A program made the translations under genes and the position numbers. This document shows positions 52,209 to 61,347 of a stretch of 64,000 bases of DNA, in pieces. The number at the start of each line of letters is the position of its first letter. Positions within the stretch are counted from its first letter, which is position 1. Source of the stretch: Deferribacteres bacterium (GTDB taxonomy: Bacteria > Chrysiogenota > Deferribacteres > Deferribacterales > Geovibrionaceae); assembly GCA_023395255.1 (NCBI GenBank), contig JAEWZN010000007.1:310001-374000 (forward strand), given 5' to 3'. Below the pieces are notes generated by a model. It was not told the origin of the DNA. It saw only the letters and a list, made by a program, of their open reading frames with translations, and made no database searches.

Positions 52209-52739
52209 TTAGGGTATTACATAGTCCGGGTTATCGGAAAGTTTTCTTGCTTTTATATACAGATCGTACTCTGTATCCGAGCCGAGTTTTTTCATTCCTT
52301 CTATTTCGATTATAAGGTAGTAGCTTCCGGTTACTGCAAGGTCATGCACAGTGTCCGGAACAGGGTTGATTTTTGTGCCGTCTATCTGGTATTTGCCGGA
52401 GTTGTCCGCTGTGAGGATAAAATTTTCGGATGCGGAGCCGTTTCTGCTGTCAATCACATAAGTGACAGCGTAGTTCATGGTTTTTGTAGTGGTCTGGGTT
52501 TCAATCTCCATTTCTCCGAGGAAGCTGGTTGCATTGTCGGAGTCTACAGTCATGTTGTCATAGGTCTCAATATACTGAGAGATTTCGTATTTCCCTCTGA
52601 GAGTCTTGTTCTGACCCAGCTTGATTGCTGTGAGTGTGTTGCCTGAGGTTTTGTTGTCGTCTTCTTCGTCGGTTCCCCAGCAGGCGCTGAGCGAAAAAAT
52701 AAGGAGTACAACAAGAGCAAGCCGCTGAATTGTTTTCAT
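52209..52739 (-). CDS. Hypothetical lipoprotein
   Basis: 176 residues from the ATG at 52739 (GGAGG 7 bases upstream; an upstream in-frame start would spoil the signal). The signal peptide ends in the lipobox LSAC (Cys20), so a lipid-anchored mature protein follows. An acidic linker (TDEEDDNK) precedes a body of mixed strands (GKYEISQYIETYDNM, MNYAVTYVIDS, YYLIIEIEGM). No domain is recognised. It lies alone between the antiporter (convergent) and mscL (upstream, same strand). Confidence 0.75.
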   Translation of the reverse strand: MKTIQRLALVVLLIFSLSACWGTDEEDDNKTSGNTLTAIKLGQNKTLRGKYEISQYIETYDNMTVDSDNATSFLGEMEIETQTTTKTMNYAVTYVIDSRNGSASENFILTADNSGKYQIDGTKINPVPDTVHDLAVTGSYYLIIEIEGMKKLGSDTEYDLYIKARKLSDNPDYVIP

Positions 52740-52817
52740 ACATTTTCCTCCGTGAAATAAAAATAACTTACCACAAATGATTATGCGTGTCATCAGCGAT
52801 GTTCTGCATGATAATAA

Positions 52818-52833
52818 GGGGGCAAATGCCCCC
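52818..52833 (-). terminator. Terminator after mscL
   Basis: GGGGGC/GCCCCC, a perfect 6-bp stem with a 4-base loop, followed on the minus strand by TTATTAT. Confidence 0.65.
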
Positions 52834-52837
52834 GCTG

Positions 52838-53239
52838 TTATTTGTTTTTGAGAATATCGCGTATCTCGCCGAGAAGCTGCTCTTCCTTTGAAGGCTCCGG
52901 CGGAGCTGCCGGGGCATCCTCCTCTTTCTTTTTCAGGCTGTTCATACCTTTGATAAGCAGGAACACGGCAAACGCCATTATAACAAAGTCCAGCACCGTC
53001 TGTATGAACCTGCCGTAATTGAGGGTAACAGCGGCGGCATCGCCGGAAGCTGCTTTAAGCGTTACCGCAAGCTCGCTGAAATTGACATTGCCCAGAAGAA
53101 GACCCAGGGGAGGCATAAGCACATCAGCAACAAGACTCGAAACTATTTTGCCGAAAGCGCCGCCGATTATGATACCCACTGCCATGTCCGCAACATTTCC
53201 GCGCATGGCAAATTTCTTGAATTCCTGAATTATAGCCAT
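52838..53239 (-). CDS. mscL: Large-conductance mechanosensitive channel
   Basis: 133 residues from the ATG at 53239, with AAGGAG 6 bases upstream; the longer frame to 53443 has no such site. It begins [28 protein letters not shown], the MscL TM1 signature ([14 protein letters not shown]), followed by a periplasmic loop, TM2 ([16 protein letters not shown]) and a charged C-terminal helix ([13 protein letters not shown]). It opens at high membrane tension to release solutes on osmotic downshock. Confidence 0.96.
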   Translation of the reverse strand: MAIIQEFKKFAMRGNVADMAVGIIIGGAFGKIVSSLVADVLMPPLGLLLGNVNFSELAVTLKAASGDAAAVTLNYGRFIQTVLDFVIMAFAVFLLIKGMNSLKKKEEDAPAAPPEPSKEEQLLGEIRDILKNK

Positions 53240-53495
53240 AAGTATCTCCTTAAGATGACAGATATTTACTAGTATAGCACATAAAGCAGCCTGATGTGAA
53301 CAGGCGTACAGGTCTGTCTGCTGCAGGAGTATGCATATCTCTGTCTGTCTTCGGAAAGTTGCAGAAGAGGAAACTGTCTTATGATTAATTCCGGTGCAGA
53401 GCAGCCCTGCCTGTAAAGCGTTTGAAGGGTCTGAATGATACACCTTTGAGTTGAATATAACTGATTATTCTGCTAAACACGTTAAGAGGTTTTTT

Positions 53496-54776
53496 ATGTT
53501 TAAACACAGTGACATCAAAATTTGCATTCTCGGTCTGGGGTATGTTGGTCTTCCTCTGGCTGTTGAATTCTCAAAAAAATATTATGTCTGCGGATTTGAT
53601 ATTAACAGCAGACGCATCAGCGAGCTTGCCTCCGGCTATGATAAAACATGCGAGGTTCCGTCAGAGGCATTGAAATCATCAAATATCAGGCTCACCTCGG
53701 ATGTTAATGACATTAAAGAGTGCAATGTCTTTATTGTCACGGTTCCGACCCCTATAGATCAACATAAAAATCCGGATCTGAGTCCCATCCTCGGCGCTAC
53801 TAAAACAGTCGGCAGTGTCCTGAAAAAAGGGGATATTGTTGTTTATGAATCAACAGTTTACCCCGGCTGCACGGAAGAGGACTGTGTCCCCGTGCTGGAA
53901 AAGATGAGCGGACTTAGATTTAACACAGACTTCTTCTGCGGTTATTCACCTGAGCGTATCAACCCCGGCGATAAAGGCAGGGGAGTAAAGGAAATCACTA
54001 AGGTTACCAGCGGCAGTACTCCTGAGGCAGCTGATTTTATTGACGGCATCTATGCCTCGGTGATCACCGCCGGGACACACAAAGCTCCGAGTATCAAAGT
54101 TGCCGAAGCGGCAAAAGTCATTGAAAACACCCAGCGTGATATAAATATTGCCCTTATGAATGAGCTTGCTCTCATTTTTGATAAAATGGGTGTGGACACC
54201 GCAAGTGTTCTTGAGGCGGCCTCCACCAAATGGAACTTTCTCCGTTTTGAGCCGGGGCTGGTCGGCGGACACTGCATAGGTGTTGATCCGTACTACCTGA
54301 CGTTTAAGGCACAGTCTCTTGACTATATTCCCAACATGATACTTTCCGGCAGAAAAATTAATGACGGGATGGGTAAGTTCATCGCTGAAAAGACCATTAA
54401 GATGATGATCGCGGCGGACTTCCCGGTTAAAAACTCGAAAGTTCTGCTCGCCGGCATAACCTTCAAGGAAAACTGCCCGGATATAAGAAATACAAGAGTC
54501 ATCGATATTTACAGAGAACTCAGGGAATACGGAGTCTGCGTGGATATTTATGACCCTGTTGCAGATCCTTCTGATGTCAAAGAAGAGTACGGTATTGAAA
54601 TGATAGATAAGCCTGCGGATGACTATAATGCAGTGATAGTTGCTGTAAAGCACAGCCGTTTTCTGAACGGTGGGCTGAAACTTGGCAGTCTGCTGACAAA
54701 AAACGGAATAATTATTGATGTCAAAGGAGCGCTGCCCGCAGAGAGCATCGGGAACTTTTCGTACTGGCGCTTATAA
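53496..54776 (+). CDS. UDP-N-acetylglucosamine/galactosamine 6-dehydrogenase-like (WbpA/TviB family)
   Basis: 426 residues from the ATG at 53496 (AGAGG upstream). It oxidises the C6 hydroxyl of a UDP-hexose in two NAD+ steps. The N-terminal Rossmann motif is LGLGYVGLPLAVEF. TVPTPIDQHKNPDLSP, YSPERINPGDKGRGV and the catalytic cysteine region GGHCIGVDPYYLT are diagnostic of the UDP-HexNAc branch over UDP-glucose. It begins the polysaccharide locus and is followed 20 bases later by the epimerase. Confidence 0.9.
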   Translation: MFKHSDIKICILGLGYVGLPLAVEFSKKYYVCGFDINSRRISELASGYDKTCEVPSEALKSSNIRLTSDVNDIKECNVFIVTVPTPIDQHKNPDLSPILGATKTVGSVLKKGDIVVYESTVYPGCTEEDCVPVLEKMSGLRFNTDFFCGYSPERINPGDKGRGVKEITKVTSGSTPEAADFIDGIYASVITAGTHKAPSIKVAEAAKVIENTQRDINIALMNELALIFDKMGVDTASVLEAASTKWNFLRFEPGLVGGHCIGVDPYYLTFKAQSLDYIPNMILSGRKINDGMGKFIAEKTIKMMIAADFPVKNSKVLLAGITFKENCPDIRNTRVIDIYRELREYGVCVDIYDPVADPSDVKEEYGIEMIDKPADDYNAVIVAVKHSRFLNGGLKLGSLLTKNGIIIDVKGALPAESIGNFSYWRL

Positions 54777-54796
54777 AGACCAACCGGAGCGGTTAA

Positions 54797-55864
54797 ATGG
54801 CTAAAACTAAAATACTTGTTACAGGCACGGCGGGCTTCATCGGCTTTCATCTTGTACGGAAACTTCTTGAGAGAGGAGATGAGGTCGTCGGTCTGGACAG
54901 CGTAAATGATTATTATGATGTCAGTCTGAAATTTTCACGACTGGCGGAAACCGGAATACATATTGATGATGACTCCGCTTCGCGGAACAGGCTTATTCAG
55001 TCTGATAAATACCCGAACTACAGGTTCATACGCCTTAATCTTGAAAACAGGGAAGAACTGGAAGAGCTTTTCAGGGCAGAAAAGTTTGGCAAGGTATGCA
55101 ACCTCGCCGCTCAGGCAGGTGTGCGTTACTCCCTCACCAACCCGGATGCTTATATAAACTCCAACATCACGGGTTTTTTAAACATCCTTGAGTGCTGCCG
55201 CCATCACGGAGTCAGGGCTCTTTCGTATGCAAGCAGTTCATCAGTTTACGGACTTAATGAAACCCAGCCGTTCAGCACATCCCATAACGTTGACCACCCT
55301 GTGAGCCTTTATGCTGCCAGCAAAAAATCAAACGAACTCATGGCGCATACCTACAGCCATCTGTTCGGGCTCCCCACAACCGGGCTGAGGTTTTTTACCG
55401 TTTACGGACCTTGGGGAAGGCCGGACATGGCGCTTTTTATCTTCACAAAGGCGATTCTGGAGGGCAAGCCCATTGACGTGTTCAACTACGGCGAGATGAA
55501 ACGAGATTTCACCTATATTGATGACATAGTGGACGGCATAATAAGGGTGATAGACAACCCGGCAGAGAGCAATCCTCAGTGGAGCGGAAGCAGACCTGAC
55601 CCCGGTTCTTCAATAGCGCCTTACAAAATCTTCAATATAGGAAACTCTTCCCCGGTGCGTTTAATGGATTTTATAGAGGCAATAGAAAACAAGCTGGGCA
55701 GAAAGTCAGAGAAGAATATGCTGCCTCTTCAGGCAGGAGATGTGCCTTCTACCTATGCAGATGTGAGTGATCTCAGTAATATGCTCGGTTATAAGCCGTC
55801 AACAGATGTGGAAACGGGTATAGGCCGATTTATAGACTGGTACAGAAATTATTATCAGGTCTGA
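54797..55864 (+). CDS. NAD-dependent epimerase, UDP-glucuronate 4-epimerase-like
   Basis: 355 residues, short-chain dehydrogenase family. The N-terminal [18 protein letters not shown] binds NAD; the catalytic triad is in SSSSVYG (Ser) and YAASKKSNE (Tyr, Lys). The pattern [20 protein letters not shown] and [12 protein letters not shown] is typical of UDP-glucuronate 4-epimerases. Together with the dehydrogenase upstream it should make a uronic acid such as GalA or a HexNAcA. GGAGCGG precedes the ATG at 54797. Confidence 0.9.
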   Translation: MAKTKILVTGTAGFIGFHLVRKLLERGDEVVGLDSVNDYYDVSLKFSRLAETGIHIDDDSASRNRLIQSDKYPNYRFIRLNLENREELEELFRAEKFGKVCNLAAQAGVRYSLTNPDAYINSNITGFLNILECCRHHGVRALSYASSSSVYGLNETQPFSTSHNVDHPVSLYAASKKSNELMAHTYSHLFGLPTTGLRFFTVYGPWGRPDMALFIFTKAILEGKPIDVFNYGEMKRDFTYIDDIVDGIIRVIDNPAESNPQWSGSRPDPGSSIAPYKIFNIGNSSPVRLMDFIEAIENKLGRKSEKNMLPLQAGDVPSTYADVSDLSNMLGYKPSTDVETGIGRFIDWYRNYYQV

Positions 55865-55878
55865 AAACAGGAGATATG

Positions 55879-56766
55879 ATGGATAAGGATAACAGGCAGA
55901 TATACGAGGATGAGATAGACCTTCTGGAACTGACCGCCGTAGTGTGGAAGCATAAGCTTTATATAATCGGTTTTGTTTTTTTGGTTTCTGTTGCTGCGGT
56001 TATCTATTCTCTGTCTCTTGATAATGTTTATGAGTCCAGAACCGTGCTCAAACCGACTGCTCAGACATCGGCTCAGAGCAGCCTCGGCGGTCTCAGCACT
56101 CTGGCGGGCTTTGCGGGTATAAATATCAACTCCGGCGGGTCAGTATATGCTGATATTAATGTTATCCTCAGCAATAAGGATTTTCTGGCAGACTTTATCA
56201 AAGAAAACAACCTGACCCCTAAGCTTCTTAAAGACCCTGCGATAGCTGAAACCGCTGAGTTTAAACAGAATGAGAAATTCAATCTTTTTCAGCTGATTTA
56301 CAATGACCTGAAACTGGCTGAGGACAAAAACACACAGTATATCACATTCTCATACAACAACACTGACCCCGCGCTGGCAAAGGAGATTCTGACGCTTCTC
56401 CTGAAAGATATAAGCAGTGTCCTCCGCGCTAAGCAGCTTGAAAATCTGGATAAGCGCATTGAAAACTACAAACTTGAAATCGATCGCGCGGCGGATCTCA
56501 CTCTGAAAGCAAAGCTCAGCGAATTGGTGGCGAGCCTTATTCAGAGTAAGGTGCTTGCCAATGCTGATGAGTATTACGGATTCAGCATAATGACTGAGCC
56601 TTCTCTTTCTGATCCTCTGGATAAAGTGGGGCCGCACCGCGCAAGAATATGTATAATTGCTTTTATGAGCAGTTTTATTCTTGCGGTATTTGTTACTTTA
56701 CTAATCAATTTCTTTATGAATAACATAAAAAGAAAGAATGAAGACGAAGCAAGAGGAAACGGATGA
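55879..56766 (+). CDS. Chain-length determinant protein, Wzz-like
   Basis: 295 residues from the second of two adjacent ATGs (55879), chosen because GGAG is 5 bases upstream; the one at 55876 is only 2 away. A cytoplasmic stretch with [15 protein letters not shown] is followed by a first membrane helix (about 30-52), a periplasmic, partly coiled-coil domain with [16 protein letters not shown], and a second membrane helix near 258-280. It sets the length of the O-antigen or related polysaccharide. Its stop overlaps the gmd start (ATGA at 56763). Confidence 0.88.
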   Translation: MDKDNRQIYEDEIDLLELTAVVWKHKLYIIGFVFLVSVAAVIYSLSLDNVYESRTVLKPTAQTSAQSSLGGLSTLAGFAGININSGGSVYADINVILSNKDFLADFIKENNLTPKLLKDPAIAETAEFKQNEKFNLFQLIYNDLKLAEDKNTQYITFSYNNTDPALAKEILTLLLKDISSVLRAKQLENLDKRIENYKLEIDRAADLTLKAKLSELVASLIQSKVLANADEYYGFSIMTEPSLSDPLDKVGPHRARICIIAFMSSFILAVFVTLLINFFMNNIKRKNEDEARGNG

Positions 56767-57875
56767 AAACAGCTTTGATAACAGGGATAACAGGTCAGGA
56801 CGGCAGCTATCTTGCTGAATTTCTGCTTAAAAAAGGCTATACCGTCCACGGCATAAAAAGAAGAACATCGCTTTTCAATACAGACAGGATAGACCATCTT
56901 TATCAGGATCCGCATGTTGAGAACAGGAAGCTGATCCTTCACTACGGTGATATGACAGACAGTATGAACCTGACACGAATTATTCAGGAGGTTCAGCCTG
57001 ATGAAATATATAACCTTGCTGCTATGAGCCATGTTCATGTGAGCTTTGAAACTCCTGAGTATGTTGCCAATGCTGACGGAACCGGAACACTGAGGATTCT
57101 GGAAGGGGTAAGGCTGCTTAATTTGATCGAGAAGACGAAAATATATCAGGCGAGCACCTCCGAGCTTTATGGAAAAGTTCAGGAAATCCCTCAAAAGGAA
57201 ACCACTCCATTTTATCCGAGAAGCCCTTACGCCGTTGCAAAGATGTACGCCTACTGGATAACGGTGAATTACCGCGAAGCATACGGTTTGTTTGCGTGCA
57301 ACGGCATCCTCTTTAACCATGAGAGCCCTGTCCGCGGGGAAACCTTTGTTACAAGAAAAATAACCAGGGCGGCCAGCAAAATAGCCCTCGGCCTGCAGGA
57401 TAAGCTGTACTTGGGCAATCTTGATGCGAAAAGGGACTGGGGGCATGCCAAGGATTATGTGAAAATGATGTGGATGATTCTCCAGGCTCCGGAACCGGAG
57501 GACTGGGTTATCGCAACAGGTAAGACGACAACGGTAAGGGACTTTGTCCGTATGGCATTTGCCTATGCCGGAATTGAACTTGAGTTCAGGGGAGTGGGTG
57601 TTGATGAGAAAGGCATAGTCACCTCCTGCTCAAATCCGCTTTATCAGATACCTGCCGGAACAGAAGTTGTCGCTGTCGACCCCAGATATTTCAGGCCGAC
57701 AGAAGTGGATCTCCTCTTAGGCGATCCCACAAAAGCGGAGCAGAAGCTAGGCTGGAAAAGGGAGTTTGAGCTTCAGGATCTTGTGAATGAAATGATGGAG
57801 AGTGATCTCAAACTGATGACGAAAGATGTGTACCTCAAGGAAGGCGGGTACAAAATCATGAGCTATTATGAATAA
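56763..57875 (+). CDS. gmd: GDP-mannose 4,6-dehydratase
   Basis: 370 residues, the usual size. It turns GDP-mannose into GDP-4-keto-6-deoxymannose. NAD(P) binding is at [17 protein letters not shown]; the catalytic region is [16 protein letters not shown] and [14 protein letters not shown] (Ser/Thr, Tyr, Lys). The next gene makes GDP-fucose from this product, and the CBS-aminotransferase further down could make GDP-perosamine from the same intermediate. It overlaps both neighbours by a few bases. Confidence 0.96.
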   Translation: MKTALITGITGQDGSYLAEFLLKKGYTVHGIKRRTSLFNTDRIDHLYQDPHVENRKLILHYGDMTDSMNLTRIIQEVQPDEIYNLAAMSHVHVSFETPEYVANADGTGTLRILEGVRLLNLIEKTKIYQASTSELYGKVQEIPQKETTPFYPRSPYAVAKMYAYWITVNYREAYGLFACNGILFNHESPVRGETFVTRKITRAASKIALGLQDKLYLGNLDAKRDWGHAKDYVKMMWMILQAPEPEDWVIATGKTTTVRDFVRMAFAYAGIELEFRGVGVDEKGIVTSCSNPLYQIPAGTEVVAVDPRYFRPTEVDLLLGDPTKAEQKLGWKREFELQDLVNEMMESDLKLMTKDVYLKEGGYKIMSYYE

Positions 57876-58830
57876 AAACAGCAAAATATTTGTCGCGGGA
57901 CACAGAGGACTTGTGGGGAGTGCGCTGGTAAAAAACCTAACCGAAAAAGGATATAATAACATTACTACCAGAACCAGAAGTGAGCTTGATCTTACCGATC
58001 AGAGTGCTGTTTCTGCTTTTTTCGCTTCAGAAAAACCTGAATATGTTTTTCTGGCCGCGGCGAAAGTAGGCGGAATAATGGCAAATAACACCTACAGGGC
58101 GGATTTTATATACGAAAACCTGATGATTCAGAATAATGTGATCCATCAGGCATATGTGAATGGTGTAAAAAAACTTCTTTTCCTTGGGAGCACCTGTATT
58201 TATCCGAAGGAAGCTCCGCAGCCGATGAAAGAGGAATATCTGCTTAGCAGCCCTCTTGAATATACCAACGAGCCTTATGCAATAGCCAAGATTGCGGGGA
58301 TAAAGATGTGTGAGAGCTATAACATACAGCACGGTACAAATTTTATAAGCGTTATGCCCACAAATCTATACGGGCCAAATGATAACTTTGATCTGAACAG
58401 TTCACATGTCCTTCCGGCGCTGATAAGGAAGATGCACGATGCGAAAGTGCGCAGAGATTCTTCGGTTGAGATCTGGGGCAGCGGCAAACCGAGGCGTGAG
58501 TTCATGTACAGCGAAGATATGGCGGATGCATGCGTTTTTATAATGGAGAATGTGAATTTTGCAGATTTGGCTAAAGACAAAACTGAAATCAGAAATACTC
58601 ATATTAACATAGGAACAGGACAGGATATAAGCATTAAAGAGCTTGCAGAACTTATAAAAAAGGTCGCTGGCTTTGAGGGTGAGCTTGTTTACAATACCGA
58701 AAAGCCTGACGGAACAATGGTTAAGCTTACAGATGTATCAAAGCTCACAAAGCTGGGCTGGAAGCATAAAACGGAGCTGGAAGAAGGGATTAGGCAGATA
58801 TATGACTGGTATATGGATTACTTAGTTTAG
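57868..58830 (+). CDS. fcl: GDP-L-fucose synthase
   Basis: 320 residues, epimerase-reductase of the extended SDR family. It converts GDP-4-keto-6-deoxymannose to GDP-L-fucose with [22 protein letters not shown] is the cofactor loop, [20 protein letters not shown] and [17 protein letters not shown] hold the catalytic Ser, Tyr and Lys, and [13 protein letters not shown] is diagnostic. The ATG lies within the last codons of gmd (ATGAATAA), so the two are translated together. Confidence 0.96.
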   Translation: MNKNSKIFVAGHRGLVGSALVKNLTEKGYNNITTRTRSELDLTDQSAVSAFFASEKPEYVFLAAAKVGGIMANNTYRADFIYENLMIQNNVIHQAYVNGVKKLLFLGSTCIYPKEAPQPMKEEYLLSSPLEYTNEPYAIAKIAGIKMCESYNIQHGTNFISVMPTNLYGPNDNFDLNSSHVLPALIRKMHDAKVRRDSSVEIWGSGKPRREFMYSEDMADACVFIMENVNFADLAKDKTEIRNTHINIGTGQDISIKELAELIKKVAGFEGELVYNTEKPDGTMVKLTDVSKLTKLGWKHKTELEEGIRQIYDWYMDYLV

Positions 58831-58838
58831 AGGTTCCG

Positions 58839-59885
58839 ATGCATTTTAATAAAAAGATTTATATTGATAAAAAAGAAATTTCAGAAAATTCCCCTGTGTT
58901 TATTATAGCCGAAGCGGGTGTAAACCACGGAGGGGATATAGAGCTTGCAAAAAGGATGATTTCTCTCGCTGCCGAAACCGGAGCGGATGCTGTTAAATTT
59001 CAGACATTCCGCACCGAACACCTCATACTAAGCAATGTTAAAAAAGCTCCTTATCAGCAAAAAACGACGGATTCCGAAGAATCACAGTATGAAATGCTTA
59101 AAAAGCTTGAGGTTACCCGTGAGCAAAATTTTAAGCTTAAGGGACTGTGCCGTGAAAACGGTATTATTTTCCTTACCACGCCTTTTGATGAATACAGTCT
59201 GGACGAACTTGACGAGTTGGATCTGCCCGCTTATAAAATAGCTTCGACCGATACCACAAACCTCCCTTTTCTCGAAAAAGCGGCAAAAAAAGGCAAGCCG
59301 ATATTCCTCTCCACGGGCATGAGCTATCTTTCGGAAGTACAGATGGCGCTCGAAACCATATATGAATACAACAAAGATGTTGTTCTTCTCCAGTGCACTG
59401 CTAATTACCCTATTGAAGATTGCGAGGCGAATCTGGCGGTCATAAACACCTTCAAAAAGCATTTTGACGTACTGGTAGGATATTCTGATCACACTGTAGG
59501 TGTGGGGGCTGCTCCGTTTGCCGTTCCTATGGGGGCAAAGGTCGTGGAGAAGCATTTTACCACTGATAAATCTTTGAAAGGACCCGATCATAAGGCCTCA
59601 CTTTCCCCTGACGAGCTGAAAGAATTTGTTCAGCTTGTGCGGAAAGTCGACGCCTTTATGGGAAGCGGTATAAAAAAGCCGAATCTTTCTGAGACGAAAA
59701 CAAGAGTATCGCTTCAGAAATGCCTTGTGGCTGCCAGAGACATTGAAAAGGGTGAAATATTAACGGAAGACTGTATTATCGCCAAAAGGACGGGCGGAAC
59801 GGGTATTTCCCCTATTTACTATAAAGATGTTATCGGTAAGAAAGCTTCCCGATCCTTAAAAGCAGACGAGGTGATTGTCCTGTGA
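58839..59885 (+). CDS. neuB: N-acetylneuraminate-type nonulosonate synthase (NeuB/LegI/PseI family)
   Basis: 348 residues. It condenses phosphoenolpyruvate with a 6-carbon amino sugar to give a 9-carbon acid. The TIM-barrel part (about 20-270) has IIAEAGVNHGGDIELAKRMI, AVKFQTFRTEHL, KIASTDTTNLPFLEKAA and VGYSDHTVGVGAA; the C-terminal SAF domain (about 290-348) has LVAARDIEKGEILTEDCI. Sialic, legionaminic and pseudaminic acid synthases share this layout, so the product cannot be chosen from this gene alone. The start follows the fcl stop by 8 bases. Confidence 0.9.
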   Translation: MHFNKKIYIDKKEISENSPVFIIAEAGVNHGGDIELAKRMISLAAETGADAVKFQTFRTEHLILSNVKKAPYQQKTTDSEESQYEMLKKLEVTREQNFKLKGLCRENGIIFLTTPFDEYSLDELDELDLPAYKIASTDTTNLPFLEKAAKKGKPIFLSTGMSYLSEVQMALETIYEYNKDVVLLQCTANYPIEDCEANLAVINTFKKHFDVLVGYSDHTVGVGAAPFAVPMGAKVVEKHFTTDKSLKGPDHKASLSPDELKEFVQLVRKVDAFMGSGIKKPNLSETKTRVSLQKCLVAARDIEKGEILTEDCIIAKRTGGTGISPIYYKDVIGKKASRSLKADEVIVL

Positions 59886-60499
59886 AAAGCATTGCGGTAA
59901 TCGGGGCTGGCAGCCATGCCAGATCTGCTGTTAATTTGCTTAAACAACACTTTCCCAAAGATTATGTTTTCGGCATTTATGACGATTCCTATACTCTTGC
60001 CGAGGAAGAGTTTATACACGGAATAAAACTGACGGGAAAAATCAGCGACATTCCTGCGGGTTCATCGGTATTTCTTTCTGTCGGCGATAATTCAAGGCGC
60101 AGGCGGTTTTATGAGAAGTTCGGCAAGCAGATCCCGGCAGAAAACTTAATTCATTCCACCGCTTGTGTAGAAAAATATGTGTCAATGGGTAAAGCCAATC
60201 AGATTTTTGCTTTCTCATACCTGAACTCTTACACCTGTGTAGGTGATAACAACATCATCAACAGCGGAGCCATACTGGAACACGAAGTAAAGGTAGGCAG
60301 TCATTGCCATATATCGGTCGGTTCACGATTGTGCGGAAGAGTCACTATCGGCGATGAATGTATGATTGGTTCGGGTGCGGTCGTTATAGATAATATCTCA
60401 ATATGCAGTAAGGTTACTGTAGGTGCAGGCAGTGTAGTTATCAGGAACATAGAAGAAGAAGGAACATATGTAGGCAATCCCGCTAGGAAGATAAAATGA
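59882..60499 (+). CDS. neuD: Sugar O/N-acyltransferase, NeuD/PglD-like
   Basis: 205 residues from a GTG at 59882 that overlaps the neuB stop (GTGA). The N-terminal Rossmann-like unit (AVIGAGSHARSAVNLL) is followed by hexapeptide repeats of a left-handed beta-helix (GDNNIINSGAILEHEVKVGSH, quoted as NIINSGAILEHEVKVG; HISVGSRLCGRVTIGDECMIG). The catalytic base of PglD is His in an EHE-like block, present here as LEHEV. It should acetylate an amino sugar or nonulosonate. Position next to neuB supports the NeuD reading. Confidence 0.88.
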   Translation: MKSIAVIGAGSHARSAVNLLKQHFPKDYVFGIYDDSYTLAEEEFIHGIKLTGKISDIPAGSSVFLSVGDNSRRRRFYEKFGKQIPAENLIHSTACVEKYVSMGKANQIFAFSYLNSYTCVGDNNIINSGAILEHEVKVGSHCHISVGSRLCGRVTIGDECMIGSGAVVIDNISICSKVTVGAGSVVIRNIEEEGTYVGNPARKIK

Positions 60500-61347
60500 T
60501 TTATGTTTCAAGCTCATGCGTACGTCATAAAAAAATTGCCGAAAGTGTCACCGAGCTTGCCTCAAACGGCTTCCGCAACATCGAGCTTTCAGGCGGAACG
60601 GAGCATTACGATGGGTTTGAATCGGATCTGCTTGAGTTGAAAGCCAAGTTTAACCTTAATTATCTTTGTCATAACTATTTTCCTCCTCCGAAAGAACATT
60701 TTGTGCTTAATCTTGCCTCTTTTGATGACGGAATTTATAAAAAAACAATCGAACACTTGAAATGCGCTCTGAAGCTTTCCAAAGAACTCGGCGTACCTAA
60801 ATTCGGTTTCCATGCGGGCTTTTTTGTTGATATAAGAACTGACGAGATCGGGAAAAAAATAAATAAAAAAACCGTCAATGACTATGAAAAAGCCACTGAG
60901 CGTTTCATAAACGGTTATCGTGAAGTTGCCGCTTATGCGGACGGACTGGAGATATATCTGGAAAATAATGTGTTCTCCAGAACAAATTACGAGACATACG
61001 GCGGAGAAAATATTTTTATGCTCTGCACTTCCGCTTCTTACTATGAGCTTGCGGAGCAGATCAACTTCAAGCTGCTTCTGGACGCTGCACATCTGAAAGT
61101 TAGCTGCAATACGCTCGGACTAGACTTCGGCGCAGAGCTGAAAACAATGCTTGAGTTGAGCGATTACATACATTTAAGCTCAAATGACGGTCTGCATGAT
61201 CAGAATCATCCTCTTGCCGAGGATAAAGAGCTGATTTCAATGCTCAAGCAGCACAATTTGGAAGGTAAAGATTTTACTTTGGAAATATACGGCGGCCTTG
61301 ATGTTGTTCATGACAGCCTAGTGATTCTGCAGGAGCTGGGGCTATGA
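60496..61347 (+). CDS. Xylose-isomerase-like TIM-barrel protein
   Basis: 283 residues, ATGA overlap with the neuD stop. It has the AP-endonuclease-2/sugar isomerase fold, with metal-ligand candidates in GLEIYLENNV (Glu), LLLDAAHLKV (Asp, His), YIHLSSNDG (His) and FTLEIYGG (Glu). Family members isomerise or epimerise sugars. Neither neuC nor legG is present between these genes, so this protein may supply a sugar step of the pathway, for instance an epimerisation. That is an inference from position. Confidence 0.8.
   Translation: MIYVSSSCVRHKKIAESVTELASNGFRNIELSGGTEHYDGFESDLLELKAKFNLNYLCHNYFPPPKEHFVLNLASFDDGIYKKTIEHLKCALKLSKELGVPKFGFHAGFFVDIRTDEIGKKINKKTVNDYEKATERFINGYREVAAYADGLEIYLENNVFSRTNYETYGGENIFMLCTSASYYELAEQINFKLLLDAAHLKVSCNTLGLDFGAELKTMLELSDYIHLSSNDGLHDQNHPLAEDKELISMLKQHNLEGKDFTLEIYGGLDVVHDSLVILQELGL

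Noticed and set aside
53240..53443. 68-residue N-terminal extension of MscL
   Set aside because: MscL starts just before its first membrane helix; the ATG at 53239 has AAGGAG, the extension does not.
53944..54653. Minus-strand frame of 235 codons inside the UDP-sugar dehydrogenase
   Set aside because: It is the reverse of a gene with diagnostic motifs (GGHCIGVDPYYL).
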